Shown here: positions 1 to 6,228 of the stretch, in pieces | Numbering within the stretch: position 1 is the first letter of the stretch | How the letters are laid out: the number at the start of each line of letters is the position of its first letter | Origin: Clostridia bacterium | GTDB lineage: Bacteria; Bacillota; Clostridia; DUPQ01 | Reading direction: 5' to 3' | Assembly (NCBI GenBank): GCA_028690885.1 | Contig: JAQVAJ010000055.1 | Span: forward strand, 1 to 7,880 | Length of the DNA: 7,880 nucleotides | Translations under genes and position numbers: made by a program | Notes under the pieces: generated by a model | Database searches by the model: none | What the model was told of the DNA's origin: nothing | The model's input: only the letters and a program-made list of their open reading frames with translations

Positions 1-159
1 CAGATAGCTCAACTAAATAATGCTGAAAGCATAAGAATAGATACACACAGAGATAACATACCCATGCAGAAGATGCTTAACAAGAATGGTTTCATTTATT
101 GCGGAATTATATATCTTTTAGATGGCAAAGAACGATTTGCCTTCGAAAAACCTTTGTGA
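1..159 (+). CDS. GNAT family N-acetyltransferase, C-terminal fragment (5' end outside window)
   Basis: An open frame runs from the first base to a TGA at 157-159, giving 52 residues. It starts QIAQLNNAESIRIDTHRDN, continues through PMQKMLNKNGFIYCGIIYL, and ends in an acidic/basic tail. The pattern R-x-D-T-x-x-x-N-x-x-M-Q-x-x-L-x-K-N-G-F-x-Y-C-G-I-I-Y is the familiar C-terminal end of small GNAT acetyltransferases: the helix and strand after the acetyl-CoA pyrophosphate loop, where the conserved Asn and the K-N-G-F turn lie. The acetyl-CoA loop itself would be upstream of the window, so the substrate cannot be inferred. The gene converges on the isomerase gene, with only 4 nt between the two stop codons and no terminator visible between them. 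The family call is fairly safe; everything else is unknown. Confidence 0.8.
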   Translation, partial: QIAQLNNAESIRIDTHRDNIPMQKMLNKNGFIYCGIIYLLDGKERFAFEKPL

Positions 160-163
160 TACT

Positions 164-1027
164 TTAAACGTTTGGTTTACCTATAGCATCAGGTTTTCTT
201 TTTTCACTAAGTGCAGTAAAATTATTTTTAAAATCAGAATAATTCAAATCTCTTCTAATAATTGTTTTTTCAGGCTTAAGGCCTAATTCATACATGAATA
301 TACCTTCATAACCAATACCTTCAAGAAGTTCAATAAGTTCCGGCCAGTTAATCTTTCCTTCACCAGGCATCCAGTGTCTCTCATTTACAAAATCATAATC
401 AGAAATATGCAACGTAACAATCTTACCTTTTATCTTGTTTATAAACTCTGCATGACTCTCTTGTAGAAGATGATTTACATCAAAACATATCTTTAAAGAA
501 TCGGAAGCTTCTAAAAGCTGGTTCATATCCAAGGAACAGTTTCCCAGGCATGTCCTTGGAAGATTTTCCACTGCAATTGTAAATCCTTCCTCATCAGCTG
601 TTTTTGACAACTTGTACAAGCTCTCTTTAGCATTTTTCATAGCTTCATTTCTGTCTTCTTTTAAAATGGGTTCGCCTGAAGGATGAATAACGCCGTATTT
701 GATACCGCAGTCAGCGCTCTTTTTTATCATTTGAATGTCCATATCTATAGCGATATTTCTCATATCCTTGTCAAGATGAGCGATATTGCATAACTGATGA
801 TGCCATGGAAGATGAAATGACCATAAAATTATGTCTGCTTCCTTAGCTAATTTTTTCTGTTTGTAAATATCGAAGGATTCGTCTTTCTCAAAATTATATG
901 AAAGCTCAATAGCATCTATCCCTGCCTTTTTATATTCAAGATATTTCTCTATCGATAAATGATTAATCCCAGAGGATGTGACTCCTATCTTCCAGTCTTT
1001 TATACTTGTTTCTATATTTTTACTCAT
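164..1027 (-). CDS. Sugar phosphate isomerase/epimerase (xylose isomerase-like TIM barrel)
   Basis: This is a cytoplasmic TIM-barrel protein of 287 residues, close to the usual 270-300 for the AP-endonuclease-2/xylose-isomerase-like superfamily. In sequence order it shows strand 1 (WKIGVTSSG, 12-20), ELSYN (41-45), SFHLPW (70-75), GVIHPSGEP (112-120), AVENLPR (152-158), CFDVNH (181-186), TLHISDYD (205-212), PGEG (221-224) and MYELG (245-249). Glu154, Asp183, His207 and Glu247 have the spacing of the Glu-Asp-His-Glu Mn/Co site of ketose 3-epimerases, and His186 follows the metal Asp as in those enzymes. I infer a metal-dependent epimerase or isomerase; the sugar is unknown. The frame is open to an ATG at 1073-1075, but that would overlap the upstream gene by 56 nt. 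I chose the ATG at 1025-1027, which overlaps the oxidoreductase stop by 8 nt and suggests translational coupling. Its Shine-Dalgarno sequence is weak (GATGAAG, close to the ATG), so the ATGs at 1034-1039 also remain possible. Confidence 0.85.
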   Translation of the reverse strand: MSKNIETSIKDWKIGVTSSGINHLSIEKYLEYKKAGIDAIELSYNFEKDESFDIYKQKKLAKEADIILWSFHLPWHHQLCNIAHLDKDMRNIAIDMDIQMIKKSADCGIKYGVIHPSGEPILKEDRNEAMKNAKESLYKLSKTADEEGFTIAVENLPRTCLGNCSLDMNQLLEASDSLKICFDVNHLLQESHAEFINKIKGKIVTLHISDYDFVNERHWMPGEGKINWPELIELLEGIGYEGIFMYELGLKPEKTIIRRDLNYSDFKNNFTALSEKRKPDAIGKPNV

Positions 1028-2282
1028 AGACTTCATCATTACATACTTCATCAAGACAATATTTACTTTGTACAACTGGTCTTTTGTTTATCCATCTTCC
1101 ATTGGTAAAATCAGGTATCGCCACTGGATGTCCTCCCATAGCAACCGATTGCTCTGAAAGGCAGGTAATGCTCATCCACGCAGCCATATCATATGCATCA
1201 ATTGGAGTATCAGTACCATTCTTTACAGATTCTATAAAAGCTCTCATAGACAAATAATCCATTCCATCATGTCCCCCGACAAGTCCTTTTTTTCTATACC
1301 ACTGCCATAGAGGATGTTCATATTGCTCGTAATACTTATCAAAACTTTCCCATTCATGATCCCATCCACTTGCTGGACTTACTCCATCTATAAAGAAAGA
1401 CATCTTATCTTCCAACCAAATAGCTTTTGTTCCCTGCAGCCTGTTTCCGCGTGAATAAGGTCTGGGTAATGATGTATCATGTATAAGAAGTATAGTTTCT
1501 CCATGAGCGCATTTAATCATTGTAGTAACAATATCGCCAAGAGCAAAATTGAAATCAGCATTTTCAAAATCATTGCCTTTTCTGGATCTGATCCATTCAT
1601 TAATGCCTGCAGATTTTGAAGACATTGAACAAAGATACAGCATTCTGTTACCTCTGTTTATGTCAAGCCATTTTGAAATAGGTCCAAGTTCATGTGTTGG
1701 ATATAAATCTCCATTTCTGTTTTTGTAGTTGTTAAGCCTGTAATGCCTGTTATGATTACCCATTGCAACTTCAGATCTTAGGTCATGTTCATAACCTCCC
1801 TGAGCATGTATAAGCTCACCGAAAATACCCTTTTTAACCATGTTAAGAACAGTCATCTCAGTTTTACCATAGCAGCAGTTCTCCAGTATCATTACAGGAG
1901 TTTTAGTCTTCTCATATGTCTTAACCAGCTGCCAGCACTGATCGATTGAATTAGCTCCTCCTACTTCAGAAGCTGCATACTTTCCTGCTTCCATAAAATC
2001 TATACAGATATCAAAGTGAGTTTCCCATGATGTAGGTATTACCACAGCATCTATATCCTTTCTGTGTAGTAGTTCTTTGTAATCCAAAGTTTTTAAAGGT
2101 TCTGCCTTCCTTTTATTTAAAACATCCAGTGCAGCTTTATTTACTCTGTCTTCATACACATCGCAAACTGCTGTAATATTTACATCATCCATTGAATCTA
2201 AAACCATATTCAATAGTCCATTTCCTCTTTTACTTAATCCCACAAATGCAAGATTCACATTTTTCTTTGGAGCTTTTATCAT
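1020..2282 (-). CDS. Gfo/Idh/MocA family oxidoreductase, GH109-like
   Basis: This 420-residue protein has an N-terminal Rossmann domain and a C-terminal alpha/beta substrate domain, the Gfo/Idh/MocA plan. Strand 1 and the dinucleotide loop are LAFVGLSKRGNG (11-22), followed by the strand-2 acid in AVCDVYEDR (38-46). The place normally held by the E-K-P motif reads ASEVGG (104-109). The second half resembles family GH109 (NAD-dependent alpha-N-acetylgalactosaminidases): YEHDLR (164-169), a block from NGDLYPTHELGP (190-201) through DINRGNR (207-213) to MSS (220-222), then GGHDGMDY (336-343), DAYDMAAW (362-369) and PDFTNGRW (390-397). GH109 enzymes use tightly bound NAD for transient oxidation during glycoside cleavage; close relatives are plain dehydrogenases, and the sequence alone does not decide which. 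No signal peptide is seen, so it is probably cytoplasmic, whereas several GH109 proteins are exported. The start is supported by GGAGG at 2290-2294, 7 nt upstream. It is the first gene of a two-gene unit with the TIM-barrel gene. Confidence 0.88.
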   Translation of the reverse strand: MIKAPKKNVNLAFVGLSKRGNGLLNMVLDSMDDVNITAVCDVYEDRVNKAALDVLNKRKAEPLKTLDYKELLHRKDIDAVVIPTSWETHFDICIDFMEAGKYAASEVGGANSIDQCWQLVKTYEKTKTPVMILENCCYGKTEMTVLNMVKKGIFGELIHAQGGYEHDLRSEVAMGNHNRHYRLNNYKNRNGDLYPTHELGPISKWLDINRGNRMLYLCSMSSKSAGINEWIRSRKGNDFENADFNFALGDIVTTMIKCAHGETILLIHDTSLPRPYSRGNRLQGTKAIWLEDKMSFFIDGVSPASGWDHEWESFDKYYEQYEHPLWQWYRKKGLVGGHDGMDYLSMRAFIESVKNGTDTPIDAYDMAAWMSITCLSEQSVAMGGHPVAIPDFTNGRWINKRPVVQSKYCLDEVCNDEVYE

Positions 2283-2289
2283 ATCACAT

Positions 2290-2294
2290 CCTCC
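2290..2294 (-). promoter_or_regulatory. Ribosome binding site of the GH109-like oxidoreductase gene
   Basis: On the minus strand the sequence reads GGAGG followed by a 7-nt spacer and the ATG at 2282-2280. This is a near-consensus Shine-Dalgarno sequence and fixes the start of the oxidoreductase. Confidence 0.8.
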
Positions 2295-2343
2295 GTATTT
2301 ATTATTACATCACATATGAAAAGTGCTAAATTCATACCATCTA

Positions 2344-2372
2344 ATTATATCATAGCAAGTAAGAGATGTTCA
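2344..2372 (-). promoter_or_regulatory. Sigma-A type promoter with extended -10 for the minus-strand sugar module
   Basis: Read on the minus strand there is a perfect TATAAT (complement of 2344-2349) preceded by TGA (2352-2350), making an extended TGnTATAAT -10 element. A 17-nt spacer separates it from TGAACA (2372-2367), a 4/6 match to TTGACA. Transcription would start near 2337, giving a leader of about 55 nt to the ATG at 2282. Both minus-strand genes could be driven from here. The call is by consensus only. Confidence 0.6.
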
Positions 2373-2469
2373 CAAATAACCATTTTAGATAATTAAATAT
2401 TTTAATAACTGGAATATTGATATATAATAAATAAAGCAGGAAAATTTAATAAAAGAAAACTTGCTTACT
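2354..2469. repeat. Imperfect inverted repeat between the divergent genes (possible operator half-sites)
   Basis: AGCAAGTAAG at 2354-2363 and CTTGCTTACT at 2460-2469 are inverted copies matching at 8 of 10 positions. The left arm lies inside the -35/-10 spacer of the minus-strand promoter. The right arm lies 20 nt before the ATG of the plus-strand UROD-family gene. Arms in those two places could bind a regulator of both divergent units. However, they are short, imperfect, 96 nt apart and set in AT-rich DNA, so chance similarity is quite possible. No regulator gene is in the window. Confidence 0.25.
2423..2428 (+). promoter_or_regulatory. Candidate -10 element for the plus-strand three-gene unit
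   Basis: A perfect TATAAT lies 61 nt upstream of the UROD-family start codon. The -35 region is poor: TTTAAT at 2401-2406, with a 16-nt spacer, is the best fit. An alternative -35, TTGATA at 2417-2422 (5/6), has only GAAAAT at 2440-2445 as its -10. The region is very AT-rich, so TATAAT alone is weak evidence. Some promoter is expected here because the gene upstream is divergent. Confidence 0.35.
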
Positions 2470-2477
2470 ATATCAAC

Positions 2478-2486
2478 AAAGAGGTG
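2478..2486 (+). promoter_or_regulatory. Ribosome binding site that sets the UROD-family start
   Basis: AAAGAGGTG overlaps an in-frame GTG at 2484-2486 that could be mistaken for the start codon. The GTG is better read as the end of the Shine-Dalgarno sequence, with translation starting at the ATG at 2490-2492, 5 nt after AGAGG. Confidence 0.7.
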
Positions 2487-2489
2487 TTT

Positions 2490-3623
2490 ATGAATTCAAA
2501 AGAGCGATTATTAACTGTATTAAGAGGTGAATTACCAGATCATGTGCCGGTAGCGCCTGATATATCTCAGATGATACCGATAAGACGCACTGGTTTGCCA
2601 TATTGGGACATTTACCTTTATCAAAGAATACCAAAGTGGAAAGCATATATAGACAGCGTAAAATATTTTGGTTTCGACTCACTTATGGATGGGTTTGCAA
2701 ATATACAGTTTGAAGAACTTGGAGAATTTGACGATACCTGGACAGAAGCAATTGTTCATAAAGATGATTTGAAAATAGTTACACAAAAATACCGTACCGA
2801 AAACAATCAAAAAGTTTGGGAACCGTTAGTAAGCGTATACCATAAAAACAATCCTCCTTCTTGGGATGTTCATCCGCACCTGGTTAAGCTTCCACTGATA
2901 CCTGATAAATATGAGCCTGTCGAGGATGTTTCAAAGTGGCCAACAGGAGAAGCTTTACTTAAATGGGTAAAAGAAGAGATGGGAGATCATGGCTTAGTAG
3001 GTATAACCTGTGGCACATCAATAATTTTGAAAAACTCAGAAATGGTATATGACTATTTCGACAACCCAAATAAATACTATGAAAAAAGAGACCAATTGAT
3101 GGAGTATTACGAAAAAAGACTCCATAAACTTATGTCACTGGAACATAAACCGGATTTTATAGGTACCGGAGGTTCCGGATCATTAATATTCCAGACTCCT
3201 GAAATATTCAGAGAACTTGCTTTCCCTATAGTTAAAAGAATGGCTGAGTTATGCAAGCAATATGGAATACCATCTCATGTTCATTCATGCGGACCAGAGA
3301 CTGCTTTAGTAAAAATGCTGGCAGAGGAAACTGAATTAACAGTCATAGACCCTCTTGAAATACCACCTATGGGAGACTGCAACCTTAAGGAATTAAAAAA
3401 GCTTTATGGAGATAAAATTGTTTTAAAAGGAAATCTTCATACTACTGATGTAATGCTAAGAGGTACTGTTCAAGATGTCATCGATGCATCAAAAAGAGCT
3501 ATTGATGATGGTGCAGAAGGAGGAAAATTCATATTGTCCACAGGGGACCAATGTGGGCGTGATACTCCTGATGATAATCTTTTCGCTATGATAGAAACTG
3601 CTAAAACATATGGCAGATACTAA
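2490..3623 (+). CDS. Uroporphyrinogen decarboxylase family protein (MtaA/corrinoid methyltransferase-like)
   Basis: This 377-residue cytoplasmic TIM-barrel protein opens MNSKERLLTVLRGELPDHVP, the typical start of the UROD superfamily branch that includes the MtaA/MtbA/CmuA methyltransferases. Visible blocks are KYFGFDSLMDG (58-68), a strand with a small-residue turn at GITCGTS (171-177), DFIGTGGSGS (222-231) with the following TPEIFRE, HVHSCG (263-268), VIDPLE (285-290), LKGNLHT (312-318) and FILSTGDQCG (347-356). His265-x-Cys267 plus Cys355 correspond to the His-x-Cys...Cys zinc site that activates a thiol in corrinoid-dependent methyltransferases. The N-terminal Arg-rich substrate loop of true HemE is not apparent. 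The likely role is methyl transfer or a related reaction on an unknown substrate; haem synthesis is unlikely. No corrinoid-protein or RamA-type gene is in the window. It is first in a three-gene co-directional set and divergent from the sugar module. The family call is strong; the function is uncertain. Confidence 0.87.
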   Translation: MNSKERLLTVLRGELPDHVPVAPDISQMIPIRRTGLPYWDIYLYQRIPKWKAYIDSVKYFGFDSLMDGFANIQFEELGEFDDTWTEAIVHKDDLKIVTQKYRTENNQKVWEPLVSVYHKNNPPSWDVHPHLVKLPLIPDKYEPVEDVSKWPTGEALLKWVKEEMGDHGLVGITCGTSIILKNSEMVYDYFDNPNKYYEKRDQLMEYYEKRLHKLMSLEHKPDFIGTGGSGSLIFQTPEIFRELAFPIVKRMAELCKQYGIPSHVHSCGPETALVKMLAEETELTVIDPLEIPPMGDCNLKELKKLYGDKIVLKGNLHTTDVMLRGTVQDVIDASKRAIDDGAEGGKFILSTGDQCGRDTPDDNLFAMIETAKTYGRY

Positions 3624-3650
3624 TATATAATATAAGCGGGGGATAAAAAA

Positions 3651-6203
3651 ATGAAAACAAAAAAAATTCTAACAATAATAGCTGTTACTGTGCTGTCTGT
3701 TGCTATGTTGTCATCTTGTGTAAAACCTGTAAAAACTTTACCGCCAACACAGACACCTTCACAAACACAGACTCAAACAGCTGAACCATCTCCATCTGAA
3801 GAACAAAGCCCGTCTGCTACTATTGAGCCAAGTCCGACGCAGGCTCCAACTCAGACACCGACACCGTCTCAGACGCAAGCTCCGACTCCAAGTCCTACAC
3901 CGTCTCAGACGCAAGCTCCGACTCCAACGCCTACACCGTCTCAGACGCAAGCTCCGACTCCAACACCTACTCCGTCTCAGACTCAGGCTCCGACTCCAAC
4001 GCCTACTCCGTCTCAGACGCAGGCTCCGACTCCAACGCCTACACCGTCTCAGACGCAAGCCCCAACACCAAGTCCTACACCTACGCCTACTCCGGATAGT
4101 TTTGGAATAAGTGAAGCATATCCAACTGGGACTAAGGAAATAACTGTTGTATTCAGTGCAGCTGCTCCATCTGGAGCTACCGTTTTATTGAATTTGGGTA
4201 CTCAGCAGGTTACTGGAACAAGTTTATCATGGGGAACTGGAAGACTTTCTGTGAAAATTACTAAATCAACAGCATTCACTCCAGGAAGTTATTCTGTCAC
4301 TGTATCAAATATAACAAAAGCATTCACAGTTGAAGCAGAAAAACTCAGTGAGATAGTTATAAGCGCTGAAAGGATATTTGCATTGAACAACCAGGATCTT
4401 AAAGTTATACTTTTAAATCAATATGATAATCAGCTGCCACTTACAGCTTATACTAATTTTACTTTCAACGCTTCCTGCCAGGCAAAACCTTCAGTCTTAC
4501 TGTCTATTTCTAAAACATCAGCTGGATTTATACTTACCGGTGCTCAGAACTTAGCCGCTAATGACACCGTTAGATTGCTTATAGTTGAAAATTCGACTGG
4601 AACATCTGTTACAAAGGATATAACATTGAGCGCATCACCAGCAATTGGTTCATTCTCATTTGGGCAAATTGAATATGCATCAGGCAGCACATCAATTTTA
4701 GTTAACTCATCTGGTCATTACATTACAGTTAATGCAAAAGACCAATATGGTCAAAACTATACAATAACCCCATCAGATGTTGGATTAAATAAGCCCGTTA
4801 TATTAGCCTCTACTGATAATCTCATCATTGATGCTACAAAGATTACAGTAACTAATGGCAAGCTGTATTTACCTTCAGGAGTTGTCGGAAGCAAGGAAGG
4901 CACAGTAACCTTGAATGCAGTTGGCCAGTCAATATCATCATCAATTCAGATAAATGTAACTTCTCCTCCGGTAATAAAAACTTTGGAGATTGCCGGAACC
5001 GATGGTAATTTGTATATAAACCAATGGGTGCCTCTTAATGCAACAGCAAAAGACCAGAATGGGAATATTATGCAAATGGATACTTTGGATGGCAGTAAGC
5101 TTATGATGATATCTACGAATGCGACTACAATTCCTAATTCTAATATTAGATTTAACTCAACAACTAAAAGAATTGAGATAAAAGGATCTTCTGAAGGAAC
5201 TGCTACAATACACATTTCATATAATGGTGTTTCACAGGGTTCTTTGGACATATCAGTTTTAGCAACTCCTGTACCAACATATATAATCGGTGTTGATATC
5301 CCGCAAATATATCAGAAAGGCTCCACTGTTCTGTTTAATTCAAGTGTTTTAAGTATTGCTGACCAGTATGAAAATGATATTGCATTAACAGCTTCAAATT
5401 CCGTAGTAGTTACTTGTGTTGGGCCATCAGGAGCAAAGTTCACTGAAGGAACAGTTACTGGTGGCGGGTACACGATGACCGCACCTTCTACGGCAGGTCA
5501 GTATGCATTAACACTTACTCTTAAAAACGGTTCTGCAGTAATCAGCACTTATGATTTGGTGTTATTAGTAGTTGAGGACGAAAAGATAGTAAGCTATCAG
5601 ATACAAAGTATCCCAACCATGTACGGAGGCGCAACAGATACAATAACTGATAACGGATACTGGAAACCTATTATAGTCACAGGAAAACTTGCCTCAGGAC
5701 AGCTTGTTAATCTTGCATATACCGGAACTATGCCTATTGGTATTGACCAGATTACATGTACAAATGTTGATGGAGCGAATAATTTTGTAATTGAGGATGT
5801 TTCAGGAGTTAAGACTCTGAAAGCTCAAAATGTGACTGGAACAATTACCACAACTGTTAAGTTATGGAAAGCAGGTCAGGAACTTACAAGTATTGATGTA
5901 ACTGCATCCGGTACTGCTCCTACTCTGACAACACTGAAATCTACCTCAGCCAATATATCAAAAGCAGTTTCATCTGGAACTTTCCAGATAGGCACATATA
6001 TAGAAGCTAAAGACCAATACGGTAACATAATGGCTCTTTCTTCACTTCAGGGAAGCATTACCTATATGAGCAGTAAAACTACAGTAGCTTTTATTAACTC
6101 ATCAGGTATTGTAAGTCCTGTAGGTGCAGGAACCTGCAACATTACAATATATTTTGCAGGTTATGATAAGACGCTGATAATAGGTTTAACAATTACTAAT
6201 TAG
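3651..6203 (+). CDS. Surface lipoprotein: Pro/Thr-rich repeat linker plus Ig-like domain and six ~105-residue repeats
   Basis: This 850-residue protein is predicted to be exported and lipid-anchored. A Lys-rich N terminus and hydrophobic stretch (residues 6-19) lead to the lipobox LSSC (20-23), with Cys23 as the lipidated residue. Residues about 29-148 are a Pro/Thr/Ser/Gln linker that includes six exact-length 12-residue units. Residues 149-229 look like one beta-sandwich domain. Residues 231-850 split into six repeats of about 97-111 residues (about 231-329, 330-438, 439-538, 539-642, 643-753, 754-850). Each has a D-Q-Y-G-N-like turn near its middle: NQYDN 256, DQYGQ 364, DQNGN 468, DQYEN 571, a degenerate SGQ near 682, and DQYGN 788. 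This resembles bacterial Ig-like/invasin-type surface modules. No catalytic motif, LPxTG signal, SLH domain or dockerin is seen. It may be an adhesin, spacer or binding protein; the function is unknown. Start: GGGGGA at 3638-3643, 7 nt before the ATG. It lies 27 nt after the UROD-family gene, so it is probably co-transcribed. Confidence 0.85.
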   Translation: MKTKKILTIIAVTVLSVAMLSSCVKPVKTLPPTQTPSQTQTQTAEPSPSEEQSPSATIEPSPTQAPTQTPTPSQTQAPTPSPTPSQTQAPTPTPTPSQTQAPTPTPTPSQTQAPTPTPTPSQTQAPTPTPTPSQTQAPTPSPTPTPTPDSFGISEAYPTGTKEITVVFSAAAPSGATVLLNLGTQQVTGTSLSWGTGRLSVKITKSTAFTPGSYSVTVSNITKAFTVEAEKLSEIVISAERIFALNNQDLKVILLNQYDNQLPLTAYTNFTFNASCQAKPSVLLSISKTSAGFILTGAQNLAANDTVRLLIVENSTGTSVTKDITLSASPAIGSFSFGQIEYASGSTSILVNSSGHYITVNAKDQYGQNYTITPSDVGLNKPVILASTDNLIIDATKITVTNGKLYLPSGVVGSKEGTVTLNAVGQSISSSIQINVTSPPVIKTLEIAGTDGNLYINQWVPLNATAKDQNGNIMQMDTLDGSKLMMISTNATTIPNSNIRFNSTTKRIEIKGSSEGTATIHISYNGVSQGSLDISVLATPVPTYIIGVDIPQIYQKGSTVLFNSSVLSIADQYENDIALTASNSVVVTCVGPSGAKFTEGTVTGGGYTMTAPSTAGQYALTLTLKNGSAVISTYDLVLLVVEDEKIVSYQIQSIPTMYGGATDTITDNGYWKPIIVTGKLASGQLVNLAYTGTMPIGIDQITCTNVDGANNFVIEDVSGVKTLKAQNVTGTITTTVKLWKAGQELTSIDVTASGTAPTLTTLKSTSANISKAVSSGTFQIGTYIEAKDQYGNIMALSSLQGSITYMSSKTTVAFINSSGIVSPVGAGTCNITIYFAGYDKTLIIGLTITN
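3867..4082 (+). repeat. Six tandem 36-bp coding repeats (SQTQAPTPTPTP-type linker)
   Basis: Copies start at 3867, 3903, 3939, 3975, 4011 and 4047, each exactly 36 bp, encoding residues 73-144 of the lipoprotein as S-Q-T-Q-A-P-T-P-(T/S)-P-T-P. Differences between copies are mostly synonymous (ACG/ACA/ACT, CAA/CAG); the exceptions are AGT for Thr codons in copies 1 and 6. Copy 2 is about 61% G+C, far above the flanks. The unit is a multiple of three, so gain or loss of copies would change linker length without breaking the frame. Degenerate related sequence (3735-3866) precedes the array and a short Thr-Pro tail (4083-4094) follows it. Confidence 0.95.
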
Positions 6204-6228
6204 ATTATTTACAGTTAAAGAGGTAAAA

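Noticed and set aside
166..173. AAACGTTT palindrome beside the convergent stops as a terminator
   Set aside because: It is a perfect 8-bp palindrome with no loop, no GC-rich stem and no U-tract. It does not look like an intrinsic terminator.
2488..2682. 64-codon open frame antisense to the UROD-family gene start
   Set aside because: It is fully inside a well-supported gene, with no recognisable product or supporting upstream signal.
2490..3623. HemE (true uroporphyrinogen decarboxylase)
   Set aside because: The His-x-Cys...Cys site and the divergent N terminus fit the methyltransferase-like branch of the superfamily, and no other haem or tetrapyrrole gene is nearby.
3867..4082. CRISPR array
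   Set aside because: The 36-bp period has no spacers, the copies are contiguous and in frame, and they encode a Pro/Thr-rich linker.
3759..4110. Long open frames on both strands across the linker, rich in Arg/Leu (e.g. 3759-4058 minus, 3823-4110 plus in another frame)
   Set aside because: They are by-products of the 36-bp tandem repeat, which stays open in several frames. They have no ribosome binding site, and their low-complexity Arg-rich products lie wholly inside the lipoprotein gene.
4946..5251. 101-codon open frame antisense to the lipoprotein gene
   Set aside because: It is fully inside the Ig-like repeat region in the main frame, with no family resemblance. It is explained by the composition of the opposite strand.
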